A stretch of 64,000 nt of DNA from an uncultured Gammaproteobacteria bacterium (GCA_902826485.1 CADEEZ010000001.1:106080-170079), one strand, 5' to 3'. Shown: positions 54,410-63,998, numbered from the stretch's first letter. Notes: generated by a model not told the origin, from the letters alone. Numbers and translations: made by a program.

Positions 54410-55691
54410 ACCGGTATACATCATAGATGGGCGCCGTACGCCCTTTCTAAAAATGAAAGGTCGACCAGGGCCCTTTAGTGCAGCTGACTTAGCGGTTGGG
54501 TGTGGCAAAGCGTTGATGTCTTCTATGCCCTTTAATGCCACTGATTTAGATCAAGTCGTGGTAGGGTGCGTGATGCCCAGCGAAGAAGAAGCCAATATTG
54601 GTCGTATCATTGGTTTAAGAATAGGCTGTGGTGACAAGGTACCGGGTTGGACTGTTCAAAGGAATTGTGCCTCTGGCATTCAAGCGATTGATGCCGCTTA
54701 CCAAAGTATCGCTTTAGGTGAAGCGGATTTGGTCATGACAGGGGGGACAGAGGCCATGAGTCGAGCGCCTCTTTTATATTCGAAACCAATGGTAGAATGG
54801 TTTGCGCGTTTAAGTTCTGCTAAATCAATGGGCCAAAAACTTCAAACGTTATTTCGTTTTCGTCCTGGTTTCTTAACGCCCGTTATTGCCATATTAAAAG
54901 GTCTGACCGATCCGGTCGTGAATTTAAATATGGGCCAAACAGCGGAAGAATTGGCTTATGCCTTTAATATTTCTAGAGCCCAAATGGATGAATTTTCTGT
55001 ACAAAGCCATCTAAAAGCAGAAAAAGCACGCATTCAAAAAGTGTTTGAAAATGAAATTTCTGCGCTTTATGGACCAGATGGCACCGTGTTTGAGTTTGAT
55101 GATGGCGTGAGAGCCGATTCAAGCGTCGAAAAACTGGCTAAGCTAAAACCAGTTTTTGATAAGTTTGGTGATATTACCGCCGGTAATAGCTCACAAATTA
55201 GCGATGGGGCCAGCATGTTAATATTGGCTTCAGAAGAAGCGGTTAAAAAATATAATTTACCCGTTCAAGCAAAAATCGTCGACATATATTGGGCAGGATT
55301 AAGCCCTACGGTAATGGGATTAGGACCAGTGCAAGCGATTGTGCCCTTATTACTTCGTAATCAACTCACTTTTGACGATATCGATCATGTTGAGATCAAT
55401 GAAGCTTTTTCAGCGCAAGTGTTAGCTTGTTTAAAAGCCTTTAACGACAGAGATTATTGTAAAGCAAATTTAGGGCTCGATAAGCCTTTTGGTGAATTGG
55501 ATCCCAACAAACTGAATCAAAACGGCGGTGCCGTAGCGGTCGGGCATCCTGTGGGGGCGAGTGGGGCTAGGCTTGCGTTGCATGCTTTAAATTTACTTAA
55601 AAATAAAGGTGGACAGAGAGTGGTGGCAAGTTTATGCATTGGCGGTGGCCAAGGCGGGGCGATATTAATAGAAAAAGCGAGTCAGGTATGA
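54378..55691 (+). CDS. fadI: 3-ketoacyl-CoA thiolase, FadI-like
   Basis: 437 residues from ATG 54378 (AAGGAAA upstream), overlapping fadE by 32 nt. Nucleophilic Cys in VQRNCASGIQAID (~91), the NGGAVAVGHPVGASGAR His region and the second Cys in SLCIGGGQGG. Thiolytic cleavage of 3-ketoacyl-CoA, the last beta-oxidation step. At 437 residues it is closer to FadI (436) than to FadA (387). Confidence 0.92.
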   Translation: MQNLNPRNTARPVYIIDGRRTPFLKMKGRPGPFSAADLAVGCGKALMSSMPFNATDLDQVVVGCVMPSEEEANIGRIIGLRIGCGDKVPGWTVQRNCASGIQAIDAAYQSIALGEADLVMTGGTEAMSRAPLLYSKPMVEWFARLSSAKSMGQKLQTLFRFRPGFLTPVIAILKGLTDPVVNLNMGQTAEELAYAFNISRAQMDEFSVQSHLKAEKARIQKVFENEISALYGPDGTVFEFDDGVRADSSVEKLAKLKPVFDKFGDITAGNSSQISDGASMLILASEEAVKKYNLPVQAKIVDIYWAGLSPTVMGLGPVQAIVPLLLRNQLTFDDIDHVEINEAFSAQVLACLKAFNDRDYCKANLGLDKPFGELDPNKLNQNGGAVAVGHPVGASGARLALHALNLLKNKGGQRVVASLCIGGGQGGAILIEKASQV

Positions 55692-57760
55692 GCAAAATGA
55701 TCACAGGAAAGTATGATAATTGGTCTCTCAATTTAGATGATAATAATATTCTTTGGTGTACGTTTGATAGAAAAGACAGTTCTGCCAATAGCCTGAATGA
55801 ACCTATCTTGCGTGAGTTTGATCAAATTTTAAATGGTATCGCACAGGGCACTCAAGCTAAAGCCCTCATTATTCAATCGGGTAAAGCCAGTGGCTTTATA
55901 GCCGGGGCGGATATTGTGCAGTTTAAAAATTTAAAATCAGCAGAAGAAGCGACTAAATTAATATTAAAGGGCCAAGAAGTTTTCGATAAACTTGAGCATT
56001 TAAGCATTCCTACTATTGCGGCCATTTCAGGGTTTTGGTTAGGGGGCGGATTAGAGCTTGCTTTCGCTTGTCGTTATCGTCTCGCGGTAGACAATGAAAA
56101 AACACGTTTAGGCTTGCCTGAAGTAAAATTGGGCATTCACCCAGGTTGGGGCGGCACCATTCGATTGCCTGCCTTAATTGGGGCCTTGCCTGCGATGGAT
56201 TTGATTTTATCTGGTCGTACCGTCAATGCCAAAACCGCTAAAAAAATGGGTATTGTAGATGAAAGTGTTCCCAAGCGAGTTTTTCATAAAGCATTGGTTC
56301 AGTATGCTTTAAAAGCCCCTCAAAAACAGGGCTTGAGATTTCAACTCAATCAAAAATTAATCGGGTTATCTAATCATAAATTTATAAGACCCTTATTAGC
56401 AAAATTATTATTCAGACAATTAAACAGTAAAATTAAACGAGCGCATTACCCTTCACCGTTTATTACTGTTGATAATTGGGTAGAATTTGGCGTAACTAAA
56501 CCTGAAGGGTTAATCAACGAAGCCAATTCTATTGGTAAATTAATTGTGTCTGAAACCGCTCAAAATTTAGTGTCTGTCTTTTTTATGCAAGAAGCCTTAA
56601 AAAATCTTGCTAAATCTTCTGTCACACCCATCAAACATGTTCATGTGATTGGTGCGGGTGTCATGGGCGGAGACATTGCCGCTTGGGCAGCGTTAAAGGG
56701 CTTTCAAGTGACTTTGCAGGATCAATTGCCTAAATTTATTTCTGGGGCAATGAAACGTGCTTATGATCTAGCCAAAAAACAATTAAAAGAAAAGCATTTA
56801 ATTACCGCGATGATGGACAGATTAACGCCCGATATAGAAGGCAAAGGCATAGCAAAAGCCGATGTGATCATCGAAGCCATTAGTGAAAAACTAGAAGCTA
56901 AGCAAAGTTTATTTAAAATGCTAGAGGCTAAAGCGAAGCCTAATGCCATTTTGGCGACGAATACGTCTACGATTCCCTTAGAAGAAATCGCGACAGTATT
57001 AACTCAGCCGGATAGGCTAGTCGGCATTCATTTTTTCAATCCAGTCGCTAAAATGCCTTTAGTTGAAGTGATTCATACTGCCCATACCCATCAACAAGTG
57101 TTAGACAAAGCCAGTGCTTTTGTTCGTAAAATAGACAAATTACCGTTAGCCGTAAAAAGCTCACCCGGCTTTTTAGTCAACCGTATTTTGTTGCCTTATA
57201 TGATGGAAGCCGTTTCCATGTTGCAAGAAGGGGTACCTGGGCCTGTTATTGATAAAGCCGCCCGTGATTTTGGTATGCCAATGGGGCCCATTGAATTGGC
57301 AGACAAAGTAGGGTTAGATATCTGCCTGCATGCCCTTGAAAAATTAACTGCCACCTTGGGTAATAACACACCTGTGCCTGAAGAGCTTAAAAACTTAGTG
57401 GCACAAGGAAACTTAGGCACTAAAACAGGGAAAGGTTTTTATACCTACGACAAGCAAGGCAAAATCATTAAATCACCCGGCGGTAAATCAGTTGCGGCTT
57501 TGCCGACTGATATTATTGAGCGCTTAACTTTCAGAATGTTAAACGAGGCAGTAGCCTGCCTAAGAGAAGGCATTGTGAGCTCAGCCGAATTTTTAGATGC
57601 GGGTTGTATTTTCGGTTTTGGCTTTCCGCCTTTTAGAGGTGGCCCAATGACGTATATTAAAAAAGAAGGAAATGACAAGTTGTTGAAACAACTTGAAATT
57701 TTGACTAGCCGATATGGAAGCCGCTTTCAGCCTGATAAAGGTTGGGGGAATGTGGCTTAA
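55688..57760 (+). CDS. fadJ: fatty-acid oxidation complex alpha subunit, FadJ-like
   Basis: 690 residues from ATG 55688, overlapping the thiolase stop by ATGA. N-terminal enoyl-CoA hydratase (GFIAGADIVQF; AISGFWLGGGLELAFACRYRLA; LPEVKLGIHPGWGG) with both catalytic Glu, then 3-hydroxyacyl-CoA dehydrogenase (NAD site VHVIGAGVMGGDIAAWAA ~318; IHFFNPVAKMPLVEVI). It hydrates and oxidises the enoyl-CoA made by FadE and passes it to the thiolase. Confidence 0.93.
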   Translation: MSKMITGKYDNWSLNLDDNNILWCTFDRKDSSANSLNEPILREFDQILNGIAQGTQAKALIIQSGKASGFIAGADIVQFKNLKSAEEATKLILKGQEVFDKLEHLSIPTIAAISGFWLGGGLELAFACRYRLAVDNEKTRLGLPEVKLGIHPGWGGTIRLPALIGALPAMDLILSGRTVNAKTAKKMGIVDESVPKRVFHKALVQYALKAPQKQGLRFQLNQKLIGLSNHKFIRPLLAKLLFRQLNSKIKRAHYPSPFITVDNWVEFGVTKPEGLINEANSIGKLIVSETAQNLVSVFFMQEALKNLAKSSVTPIKHVHVIGAGVMGGDIAAWAALKGFQVTLQDQLPKFISGAMKRAYDLAKKQLKEKHLITAMMDRLTPDIEGKGIAKADVIIEAISEKLEAKQSLFKMLEAKAKPNAILATNTSTIPLEEIATVLTQPDRLVGIHFFNPVAKMPLVEVIHTAHTHQQVLDKASAFVRKIDKLPLAVKSSPGFLVNRILLPYMMEAVSMLQEGVPGPVIDKAARDFGMPMGPIELADKVGLDICLHALEKLTATLGNNTPVPEELKNLVAQGNLGTKTGKGFYTYDKQGKIIKSPGGKSVAALPTDIIERLTFRMLNEAVACLREGIVSSAEFLDAGCIFGFGFPPFRGGPMTYIKKEGNDKLLKQLEILTSRYGSRFQPDKGWGNVA

Positions 57761-58160
57761 TCATTGATAATATTAGGGACGACACGGAGGTCGTCCCCTA
57801 CAAAAAGCTAAGCTAGGTTTTGTAGGGGATGGCCTCTGTGCCATCCCTCTTCTTGTGTTTCTTCACTGTTATTTTTTTAAAAGCTACTTTCTAACTATCT
57901 AAAAACTCTCCCTTAAAAAAAATTTTATTTTAGCTATTTTCATTAGTTGGTAAATCGATTAGACTAAGCCATTCGAATTAGTGAAGTATGGATGTTTAAT
58001 TCGGATCTAGATAATAAATAAATTTAAAATTAAAATATTTATGTTAGATTATTATTTGGATCAAAAATTTTAAGTTTACTTTATTAGATAAAATTAAAAT
58101 TATAAATAAATTAGATTCTGTCTCTTTTATCAATATGGACATACACACGGAGGTTCCATA
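57761..58160. other. 400-nt intergenic region
   Basis: Holds the palindromic element at 57775-57849, then a very AT-rich stretch (57850-58140) leading to a GGAGG ribosome-binding site before the broken FadL gene. No coding frame or RNA recognised. Confidence 0.6.
57775..57849. repeat. 75-bp palindromic element, diverged pair
   Basis: Left arm AGGGACGACACGGAGGTCGT and on; right arm ends with GGGATGGCCTCTGTGCCATC then CCT. The arms match at ~26 of 31 positions as inverted repeats. Same family as 36651-36750. It sits directly after fadJ and may also end its transcript. Confidence 0.75.
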
Positions 58161-59479
58161 ATGCCCTCATATACAACGGTATATAATCAAGGTCATTCTC
58201 GCTCTCTTATTGCTTCCGCCACAACGACATTAGTCGCTTTGTTGATGGCGAGCCAAGCATGGGGTGCGGGTTTTCAAATTCAAGAACAAAACGTCACTAA
58301 TTTAGGTACTGCGTATGCGGGTACAGCAGCATTGGCAGCGGATGCTTCAACTGCTTATTACAACCCAGCCGGTATGACACGCTTTAGACACTCACAATTA
58401 GTTGTTGCTGGGGCATTAATTTCTGCCGATGCAGATTTTCACGCCACCTCTTTCTTTAATAATGCGGGTACAGCTTTACCTATTAACAGAGGGGAAGAAG
58501 ACGGCGATAAATTATCAGCAGTGCCTTCTATGCATTTTGTTGCCCCTGTCACAGATTGCATTTATTTAGGTTTAAGCGTAACCACGCCTTTTGGCTTAGC
58601 CACAGAATACAGCGAAAACTCCGTGCTGCGTTATGCAGGAACGCGTTCAGAATTAAAAACAATTGATATCTCACCCAGTATTGCTTATCGCTTTAATGAT
58701 CATTTTTCTTTCTCAGTAGGTGCAGATGCTGTTTGGGCTAAAGCACATTTAGATTTACAGCTTAGCACTCCGGCAGGTGTGGCTCCCGCTTCTACTACTG
58801 ATGGTTTTCAAAGAAACACAGCCGAAGATTGGGGTTGGGGTTATCATATAGCCATGTTATATGAAATGACTGAACGCACACGCTTTGGTATTAATTTTCG
58901 CTCTCATGTGGTCCATTTAGTGCTTCTCGTACCACTTATCCTTTACATACTAGCGTAACGTTGCCTGAAACTTTGTACATCAGTGCTTATCATGCCTTTA
59001 ACGATAAATTTGCTTTGATGGCCGATGTGAATTGGACCGATTGGAGTCGTTTCCGTACTTTAAGATTAAGATATGATGCACCTGTTGGTGGAGGTCTTGG
59101 TCGTACACCAACCGATACTGCTGAACATTGGGATGACGCCACGCGTGTTGCTGTTGGTTTAGAATACACACCTTGTGATGCATACAAATTAAGATTTGGT
59201 TTAGCATGGGATGATTCACCCGTTAGTCGTGCAAACAGAACAGTTCGCGTTCCCGATTCAGATAGAATTTGGGTGGGCGTTGGTTTAGGCTTTGCTATCT
59301 CAAGAAATATGTGGGTTGACGTAGGTTACGCACATCTGTTCTTTAGAAATGCAGATATAGACGACAGAGGTCCATTTGTTGCTCAAACGCAAACACCTGC
59401 GACATTAGCAAGAGTTACTGGTGACTTTGACACGAATGTAAATATTGCTGGTTTACAGTTCCGTTGGACTTTTAACTAA
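58161..59479 (+). pseudogene. FadL-type outer-membrane protein, frameshifted
   Basis: Two pieces of one gene, 58161-58958 and 58961-59479, paralogous to the intact gene at 60373. The first gives a signal peptide (TTTLVALLMASQAWG) and GAGFQIQEQNVTNLGTAYAGTAA up to FRSHV. It then reads out of frame to TAA near 58958, while the matching sequence continues one frame over (TSVTLPETLYISAY ... FRWTFN). Against the paralogue ~67 nt are missing after FRSHV, which breaks the frame. The RBS GGAGG and the start are good, so the loss looks recent. A sequencing error would not explain a 67-nt deletion. Confidence 0.8.
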
Positions 59480-59536
59480 ACGAAAAATAGATAATAATAA
59501 TTTTTTTGTTAACTTTGTTTAAATTTTAAAAAGGGG

Positions 59537-59567
59537 TTATGGTAGTGTTGAAAAAACGCTACCATAA
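59537..59567 (+). promoter_or_regulatory. inverted repeat before tetR-type gene
   Basis: TTATGGTAGTGTT, 5-nt loop, AACGCTACCATAA: 12 of 13 positions symmetric. It lies 51 nt before the TetR start. It could be the operator of that regulator or an mRNA hairpin ending the FadL transcript; no T run follows, which favours an operator. Confidence 0.45.
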
Positions 59568-59617
59568 GCAGTATTAACTGGTACTTCGGTACCTAATTAG
59601 AATGGATTGAAGACGTT

Positions 59618-60241
59618 ATGCCAAGGAAAACAGATAAACGGATAAGATTAATAGAAGCTGCAAAAGCACTTATCCACCAACAAGGATTTAATTTAACCAC
59701 GCTTGCTGATATCGCTCAGGAAGCAGACGTGCCACTAGGCAACGTTTATTATTACTTCAAAACCAAAGAAGCAATCGGTGTTGCTGTAATAGAAAAGCGT
59801 GCACAAGAATGGACAGAGCGTTTGGCTTCGTGGTCACAACATGGTGATCCTTTAACGCGCATTATGGCATTATTGCAATATAGCCTAGAAGATTTAGAAA
59901 CAACCGCACGTTACGGCTGCCCAGTGGGTGGTTTATGCCAAGAACTTGGCAAACAAGGTGGTCCATTAGCTGATCTTGCTGCAAAATTATTGCATGACAT
60001 GCTCAAATGGAGCGAAGATCAATTTGGTAAATTAGGGTTTGGTGAAAAAGCTGCTGCTTATGCATTAGATTTAGTGTCTAGCATACAAGGTATGTTCTTA
60101 TTAACGCATACTTTTAAAGATCCAAAATTAGCTCAAAAACAAGCAGAATATTTACAATCTTGGTTAGAATCCATTACTTCTCGTAAGGCTGAAGCGCCAG
60201 CGAAAGTAGTCGAAATGATCGAAGATGAAGCGTTTGCTTAA
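59618..60241 (+). CDS. TetR-family transcriptional regulator
   Basis: 207 residues. The N-terminal HTH (DKRIRLIEAAKALIHQQGFNLTTLADIAQEADVPLGNVYYYFKTKEAI) is typical TetR. The ligand domain has Cys in RYGCPVGGLCQELG, a pattern also seen in NemR/AcuR-type sensors. It sits between two FadL-type genes, so control of hydrophobic-compound uptake is the natural guess. Confidence 0.9.
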   Translation: MPRKTDKRIRLIEAAKALIHQQGFNLTTLADIAQEADVPLGNVYYYFKTKEAIGVAVIEKRAQEWTERLASWSQHGDPLTRIMALLQYSLEDLETTARYGCPVGGLCQELGKQGGPLADLAAKLLHDMLKWSEDQFGKLGFGEKAAAYALDLVSSIQGMFLLTHTFKDPKLAQKQAEYLQSWLESITSRKAEAPAKVVEMIEDEAFA

Positions 60242-60260
60242 TTTTTAAATTACGGTTCAA

Positions 60261-60297
60261 ACTTGTATTAATGTTCTATCCAAATATTAATACAAGT
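60261..60297 (+). promoter_or_regulatory. perfect 12-bp inverted repeat between tetR and fadL-type gene
   Basis: ACTTGTATTAAT (60261-60272) and ATTAATACAAGT (60286-60297), 13-nt gap, starting 19 nt after the tetR stop and 76 nt before the FadL-type start. Operator or hairpin. Confidence 0.45.
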
Positions 60298-60317
60298 CGC
60301 TCTGCAACCAATAATGA

Positions 60318-60344
60318 AAAGCCCCAGTAATATGGGGCTTTTTT
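60318..60344 (+). terminator. rho-independent terminator after tetR
   Basis: AAGCCCCA/TGGGGCTT stem, short AT loop, six T. It ends the tetR transcript 75 nt after its stop. Confidence 0.85.
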
Positions 60345-60372
60345 ATATAAAAAATAACAGGGAGGTTTAATC

Positions 60373-61722
60373 ATGTTTTTCCGTATTGCTTCTGTTTCTA
60401 CAACCTTAGTGGCCTTATTAATGGCGAATCTTGCTTGGGGTGCAGGGTTTCAAATTCAAGAACAAAACATCACCAATTTGGGCACAGCTTATGCAGGCAC
60501 TGCAGCACTAGCAGCAGACGCTTCTACGGCCTATTATAATCCCGCCGGTATTACTCGTATTAAAAATCGCCAAATGGTTATTTCAGCTGCGGTGATTAGT
60601 CCCGATAGCGAATTTAACCCTAGTCGGGCAACCTATATGAATGGCACGCCATTGCCTTTAAGAGGCGAAGAAGAATTTGGTGAATTAGCTGCCGTGCCTT
60701 CTTTTCATTATACGGCTCAAATAAATGATAAGGTGTATTTAGGCTTAAGTGTTACCGCGCCTTTTGGATTGGCAACAGAATATAGTGAAGGTTCGGTGGT
60801 TCGATATGTGGCCACGCGCTCAGAATTAAAAACCATCGACATCTCTCCCAGCATTGCCTATCGTTGGCATGATACGTTTTCATTTGCAGTGGGCTTTGAT
60901 GCCTTATGGGCAAAAGCGAATTTAGATTTGCAAAAAAGTTTCCCCTCTGCTGGCGTGACTACTTTTACAGATGGGTTTGAGAGAAACACAGCAGATGATT
61001 GGGGTTGGGGTTATCATTTAGCCCTATTATGGGAAATGTCTGAAAACACCCGTGTAGGCGCTAATTACCGTTCGCACGTGAAGATCAGTGCTGAAGGGAA
61101 TAGTGAGGGCATGAGCCCCATTACCGACCAAGCAAACATTCCAGGCATGTTTACCAATGGGTTAAGATCTGAGTTTCCCGTTTTTTCAACTGTGACTTTA
61201 CCTGAAACATTATATGTAAGTGCTTATCATGCTTTTAACGATCAATTTGCGCTGATGGCAGATTTTAATTGGACTGCTTGGAGTCGCTTTCATACCTTAA
61301 GATTAAGATATCATGCGCCTTTGCCTGGTCAAAGTGATGCCTCTCGTGCCCCCACAGATACTTTAGAAAATTGGCAAGATACTTTTAGAATTGCTCTTGG
61401 GATGGAATACACCCCTTCGGATAAATATAAATTTAGATTTGGGGTAGCGTGGGATGAATCTCCTGTTAAAACCGAATTTCGGACGGCGCGTGTGCCTGAT
61501 TCAGATAGAATTTGGGTAGGGGCTGGATTTGGCTTTGCGCTATCCCAAAAATTATGGGTTGATTTAGGATATGCCCATCTGTTCTTTGATGATGCACAAA
61601 TGACAGACAATGGGCCTTTTGGCGCTGGACAAACTTTTCCAATCACTCGTGTAGAAGTCACCGGAAAATACCACACCAATGTCAATATTTTTGGTTTACA
61701 GTTTCGTTGGACGATGGATTAA
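60373..61722 (+). CDS. FadL-type outer-membrane transporter
   Basis: 449 residues. Signal peptide MFFRIASVSTTLVALLMANL, cut before GAGF. The FadL family N-terminal hatch segment GFQIQEQNITNLGTAYAGTA and DASTAYYNPAGI is clear; the rest alternates for a beta-barrel and ends in the outer-membrane signature FRWTMD, just short of a terminal aromatic. It would let long-chain fatty acids or other hydrophobic molecules into the cell. RBS GGGAGG. Intact paralogue of the broken gene at 58161. The fadE-I-J set lies 2.6 kb upstream. Confidence 0.9.
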   Translation: MFFRIASVSTTLVALLMANLAWGAGFQIQEQNITNLGTAYAGTAALAADASTAYYNPAGITRIKNRQMVISAAVISPDSEFNPSRATYMNGTPLPLRGEEEFGELAAVPSFHYTAQINDKVYLGLSVTAPFGLATEYSEGSVVRYVATRSELKTIDISPSIAYRWHDTFSFAVGFDALWAKANLDLQKSFPSAGVTTFTDGFERNTADDWGWGYHLALLWEMSENTRVGANYRSHVKISAEGNSEGMSPITDQANIPGMFTNGLRSEFPVFSTVTLPETLYVSAYHAFNDQFALMADFNWTAWSRFHTLRLRYHAPLPGQSDASRAPTDTLENWQDTFRIALGMEYTPSDKYKFRFGVAWDESPVKTEFRTARVPDSDRIWVGAGFGFALSQKLWVDLGYAHLFFDDAQMTDNGPFGAGQTFPITRVEVTGKYHTNVNIFGLQFRWTMD

Positions 61723-61732
61723 AATATAAATT

Positions 61733-61761
61733 AAAAAAGCCCCGATGATCGGGGCTTTTTT
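61733..61761. terminator. bidirectional terminator
   Basis: AAAAAAGCCCCGATGATCGG then GGCTTTTTT: GC stem flanked by A and T runs, between convergent genes. Confidence 0.9.
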
Positions 61762-61762
61762 G

Positions 61763-62170
61763 TTAGGCTTTTTTATTAATTTTGATATGAGAAATGGGTT
61801 TAGCATCCCATCCGGATACAGAAAAATTATTCAGATATTCTCCATAAATAACAGGTGATTGTGAGACAAAAGCTTCATTTGCATTGATGTTTACGGTGGC
61901 AACTTTTTGACCAGTTGCCGCATCAAAAAATTCTATAGGGCAGTTGGTCATCACTTGTTTCTGATAACAACCTAAATCAACTAAAGCATAAGGCACAGCG
62001 TAATTGAGGGTGTTAGCAGGGATAGGCTTGCCAGGTAAGCCAGCAATGGTGGCATTTAGTTTGATATCTGTTTGGTTGTCGAAATAGATAAAAGAAGGAA
62101 CAGCAAAGGCTGTGCTGATGCTGCAAAATATGAGGCTAGCGCCTAGTGCATGCTTTATTATTTTTTTCAT
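61763..62170 (-). CDS. exported protein of unknown function
   Basis: 135 residues with a clear signal peptide (MKKIIKHALGASLIFCSISTAFA). The mature part is short and beta-rich (IYFDNQTDIKLNATIAGLPG ... FSVSGWDAKPISHIKINKKA) with two Cys. I recognise no family. Single gene, convergent with the FadL-type gene. Confidence 0.65.
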   Translation of the reverse strand: MKKIIKHALGASLIFCSISTAFAVPSFIYFDNQTDIKLNATIAGLPGKPIPANTLNYAVPYALVDLGCYQKQVMTNCPIEFFDAATGQKVATVNINANEAFVSQSPVIYGEYLNNFSVSGWDAKPISHIKINKKA

Positions 62171-62268
62171 TTGGACTCCATTTTTTGTAGGATGATTTAA
62201 ATAACCAAGCTAATATAAGATCGCCTTTATAGTTACACAACCTAAAGAGGGCGAGGGGATTTAAATTT

Positions 62269-62766
62269 ATGCCATCTCAAATTATCATCGACAGTGAACA
62301 ACAAAAATTATTTTTGTATCAAAATGGGGTTGTCATTAAAACCTATCCTATTTCTACGGCTAAAAAAGGCCTAGGTGAGCAAAAAAACTCTTTTCAGACG
62401 CCTAGAGGGTGGCATACTATTCGAGCCAAAATAGGACAAAATCAACCTATCAATACAGTTTTTAAAGCCAGACGCCCGACAGGTCAGATTTATAACCCAG
62501 AATTGGCTTCAAAACACTCCAATACCGATTGGATTTTATCTAGAATCATCTGGCTAAGTGGCTTAGAAATTGCTAAGAATAGGCTTGGCATTTATGATAC
62601 CATGCAGCGTTATATCTATATTCATGGCACTTCAGATGAGGATGCCATTGGAAAGCCTACTTCAATGGGTTGTATTAGAATGAATAACAACGATATTGTC
62701 GAGTTATTTGACTTGGTTTCAGTTGGTCTTAGCGTGTTTATTACAGATATGGGGAAAAAACCATGA
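62269..62766 (+). CDS. L,D-transpeptidase (YkuD), no signal peptide
   Basis: 165 residues forming only a YkuD domain: IHGTSDEDAIGKPTSMGCIRM holds the catalytic His and Cys. L,D-transpeptidases link peptidoglycan or lipoprotein to murein in the periplasm, yet this one opens MPSQIIIDSEQQKLFLYQNG with no signal peptide. Short leaderless YkuD proteins of this shape exist in other gammaproteobacteria. It overlaps nagZ by ATGA, tying it to peptidoglycan recycling. Confidence 0.88.
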   Translation: MPSQIIIDSEQQKLFLYQNGVVIKTYPISTAKKGLGEQKNSFQTPRGWHTIRAKIGQNQPINTVFKARRPTGQIYNPELASKHSNTDWILSRIIWLSGLEIAKNRLGIYDTMQRYIYIHGTSDEDAIGKPTSMGCIRMNNNDIVELFDLVSVGLSVFITDMGKKP

Positions 62767-63782
62767 ATACTCTCCGTGGCCCGGTCATTGCGGATTTAGC
62801 CGGTTTGACCCTGACTCAAGAAGAAGCACAACAATTGTTACACCCCTATTTAGGGGGGGTAATCTTATTTAGACGAAACTATGAAAATATTGCCCAACTT
62901 AAAATATTGATTAGCGCGATACGCGCCATTCGACCTGAATTATTAATTTGTGTTGATCAAGAAGGGGGCAGGGTACAAAGATTAGTAGAAGATTTTACTA
63001 AGCTACCGCCTTTAAATACCATTGGCCAATATTTAGATAATTTAGGCATAGGCTCAGCCAAAAAATTGGCGAACTTATTAGGCTATTTAATGGCCAAAGA
63101 AGTGAGAGCCATTGGCATTGATTTAAGTTTTGCCCCTGTGCTCGATTTGCATCGGGGAATCAGCGAAATTATTGGTAATCGTGCCATTCATCGCGATCCC
63201 GCTAAAGTATATGAATTAGCGCTAGAATACATAAACGGCATGCACCAAGCAGGCATGCCAGCAACAGGTAAACATTTCCCCGGTCATGGTGCGGTCGAAA
63301 TCGATTCGCATTTAGGGTTACCGGTAGATAATCGCGATTTTGATGAAATTGAAGAAGATATGTTCCCCTTTGCAAAATTGGGTCAAAAGCTCGATGCGAT
63401 TATGCCAGCTCATATAGTGTTTTCTAAAATTGATTCACAACCGGTGGGCTTTTCAAGTTTGTGGTTAAAACAAATTTTAAGACAAACCTTAAAATTTGAT
63501 GGCGTCATATTCAGTGATGATTTAACCATGGAAGGCGCTGCGGGGTTGGGCGATTATCCCACTCGCGCTAAATGTGCGCTTGAGGCAGGGTGTGATTTTG
63601 TGCTGGTGTGTAATAATGCAGAGGGCGCTAAAGCGGTTTTATCACATTTATCTGAAATAAATTATCCCTTAAATAATCCCAGAATAAATCATTTTGCGGC
63701 ATTAGCACCTGAAATGAATTGGGATAAATTTATCATGGAAGAAAGAATTTCGTTACAAAAAACATTAGCCGAATTTGTGTAA
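62763..63782 (+). CDS. nagZ: beta-N-acetylhexosaminidase NagZ
   Basis: 339 residues, glycoside hydrolase 3. CVDQEGGRVQRL, the Asp/His loop GKHFPGHGAVEIDSHLGLP and the nucleophile Asp in IFSDDLTMEGA. It removes GlcNAc from anhydro-muropeptides in the cytoplasm, downstream of Slt-type enzymes. Starts within the stop of the YkuD gene. Confidence 0.95.
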   Translation: MNTLRGPVIADLAGLTLTQEEAQQLLHPYLGGVILFRRNYENIAQLKILISAIRAIRPELLICVDQEGGRVQRLVEDFTKLPPLNTIGQYLDNLGIGSAKKLANLLGYLMAKEVRAIGIDLSFAPVLDLHRGISEIIGNRAIHRDPAKVYELALEYINGMHQAGMPATGKHFPGHGAVEIDSHLGLPVDNRDFDEIEEDMFPFAKLGQKLDAIMPAHIVFSKIDSQPVGFSSLWLKQILRQTLKFDGVIFSDDLTMEGAAGLGDYPTRAKCALEAGCDFVLVCNNAEGAKAVLSHLSEINYPLNNPRINHFAALAPEMNWDKFIMEERISLQKTLAEFV

Positions 63783-63785
63783 CCG

Positions 63786-63879
63786 CTCACCTCCCTACTT
63801 GCCGCGACTTGTTCGCGGCATCCAGGGGGTATGAGGCATACTGGATACCGCGCATAAAGCGCGGTACGTAGAGAGTGAG
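63786..63879. repeat. REPIN-like double-hairpin repeat, copy 1
   Basis: Two hairpins, TGCCGCGACTTGTTCGCGGC and TACCGCGCATAAAGCGCGGT, facing each other. The whole 94-nt unit is itself an imperfect inverted repeat (CTCAC ... GTGAG). Copy 2 follows with a 119-nt period. Confidence 0.85.
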
Positions 63880-63905
63880 TATGAGAAGTTACAAGTTTGT
63901 TTAAA

Positions 63906-63998
63906 TGCTCTCCCTATGTGCCGCGACTTGTTCGCGGCATCCAGAGGGTATGAGGCATACTGGATACCGCGCATAAAGCGCGGTACGTAGAGAGTGAG
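63906..63998. repeat. REPIN-like double-hairpin repeat, copy 2
   Basis: Nearly identical to copy 1 across ~90 nt. The spacer between copies is ~26 nt. The array may continue beyond the window. Confidence 0.85.

Noticed and set aside
55597..55788. Minus-strand frame over the fadI-fadJ junction
   Set aside because: It overlaps two well-supported genes and shows no protein features.
63786..63998. CRISPR or tRNA-like array
   Set aside because: The units are double hairpins with near-identical spacers, as in REPIN repeats.
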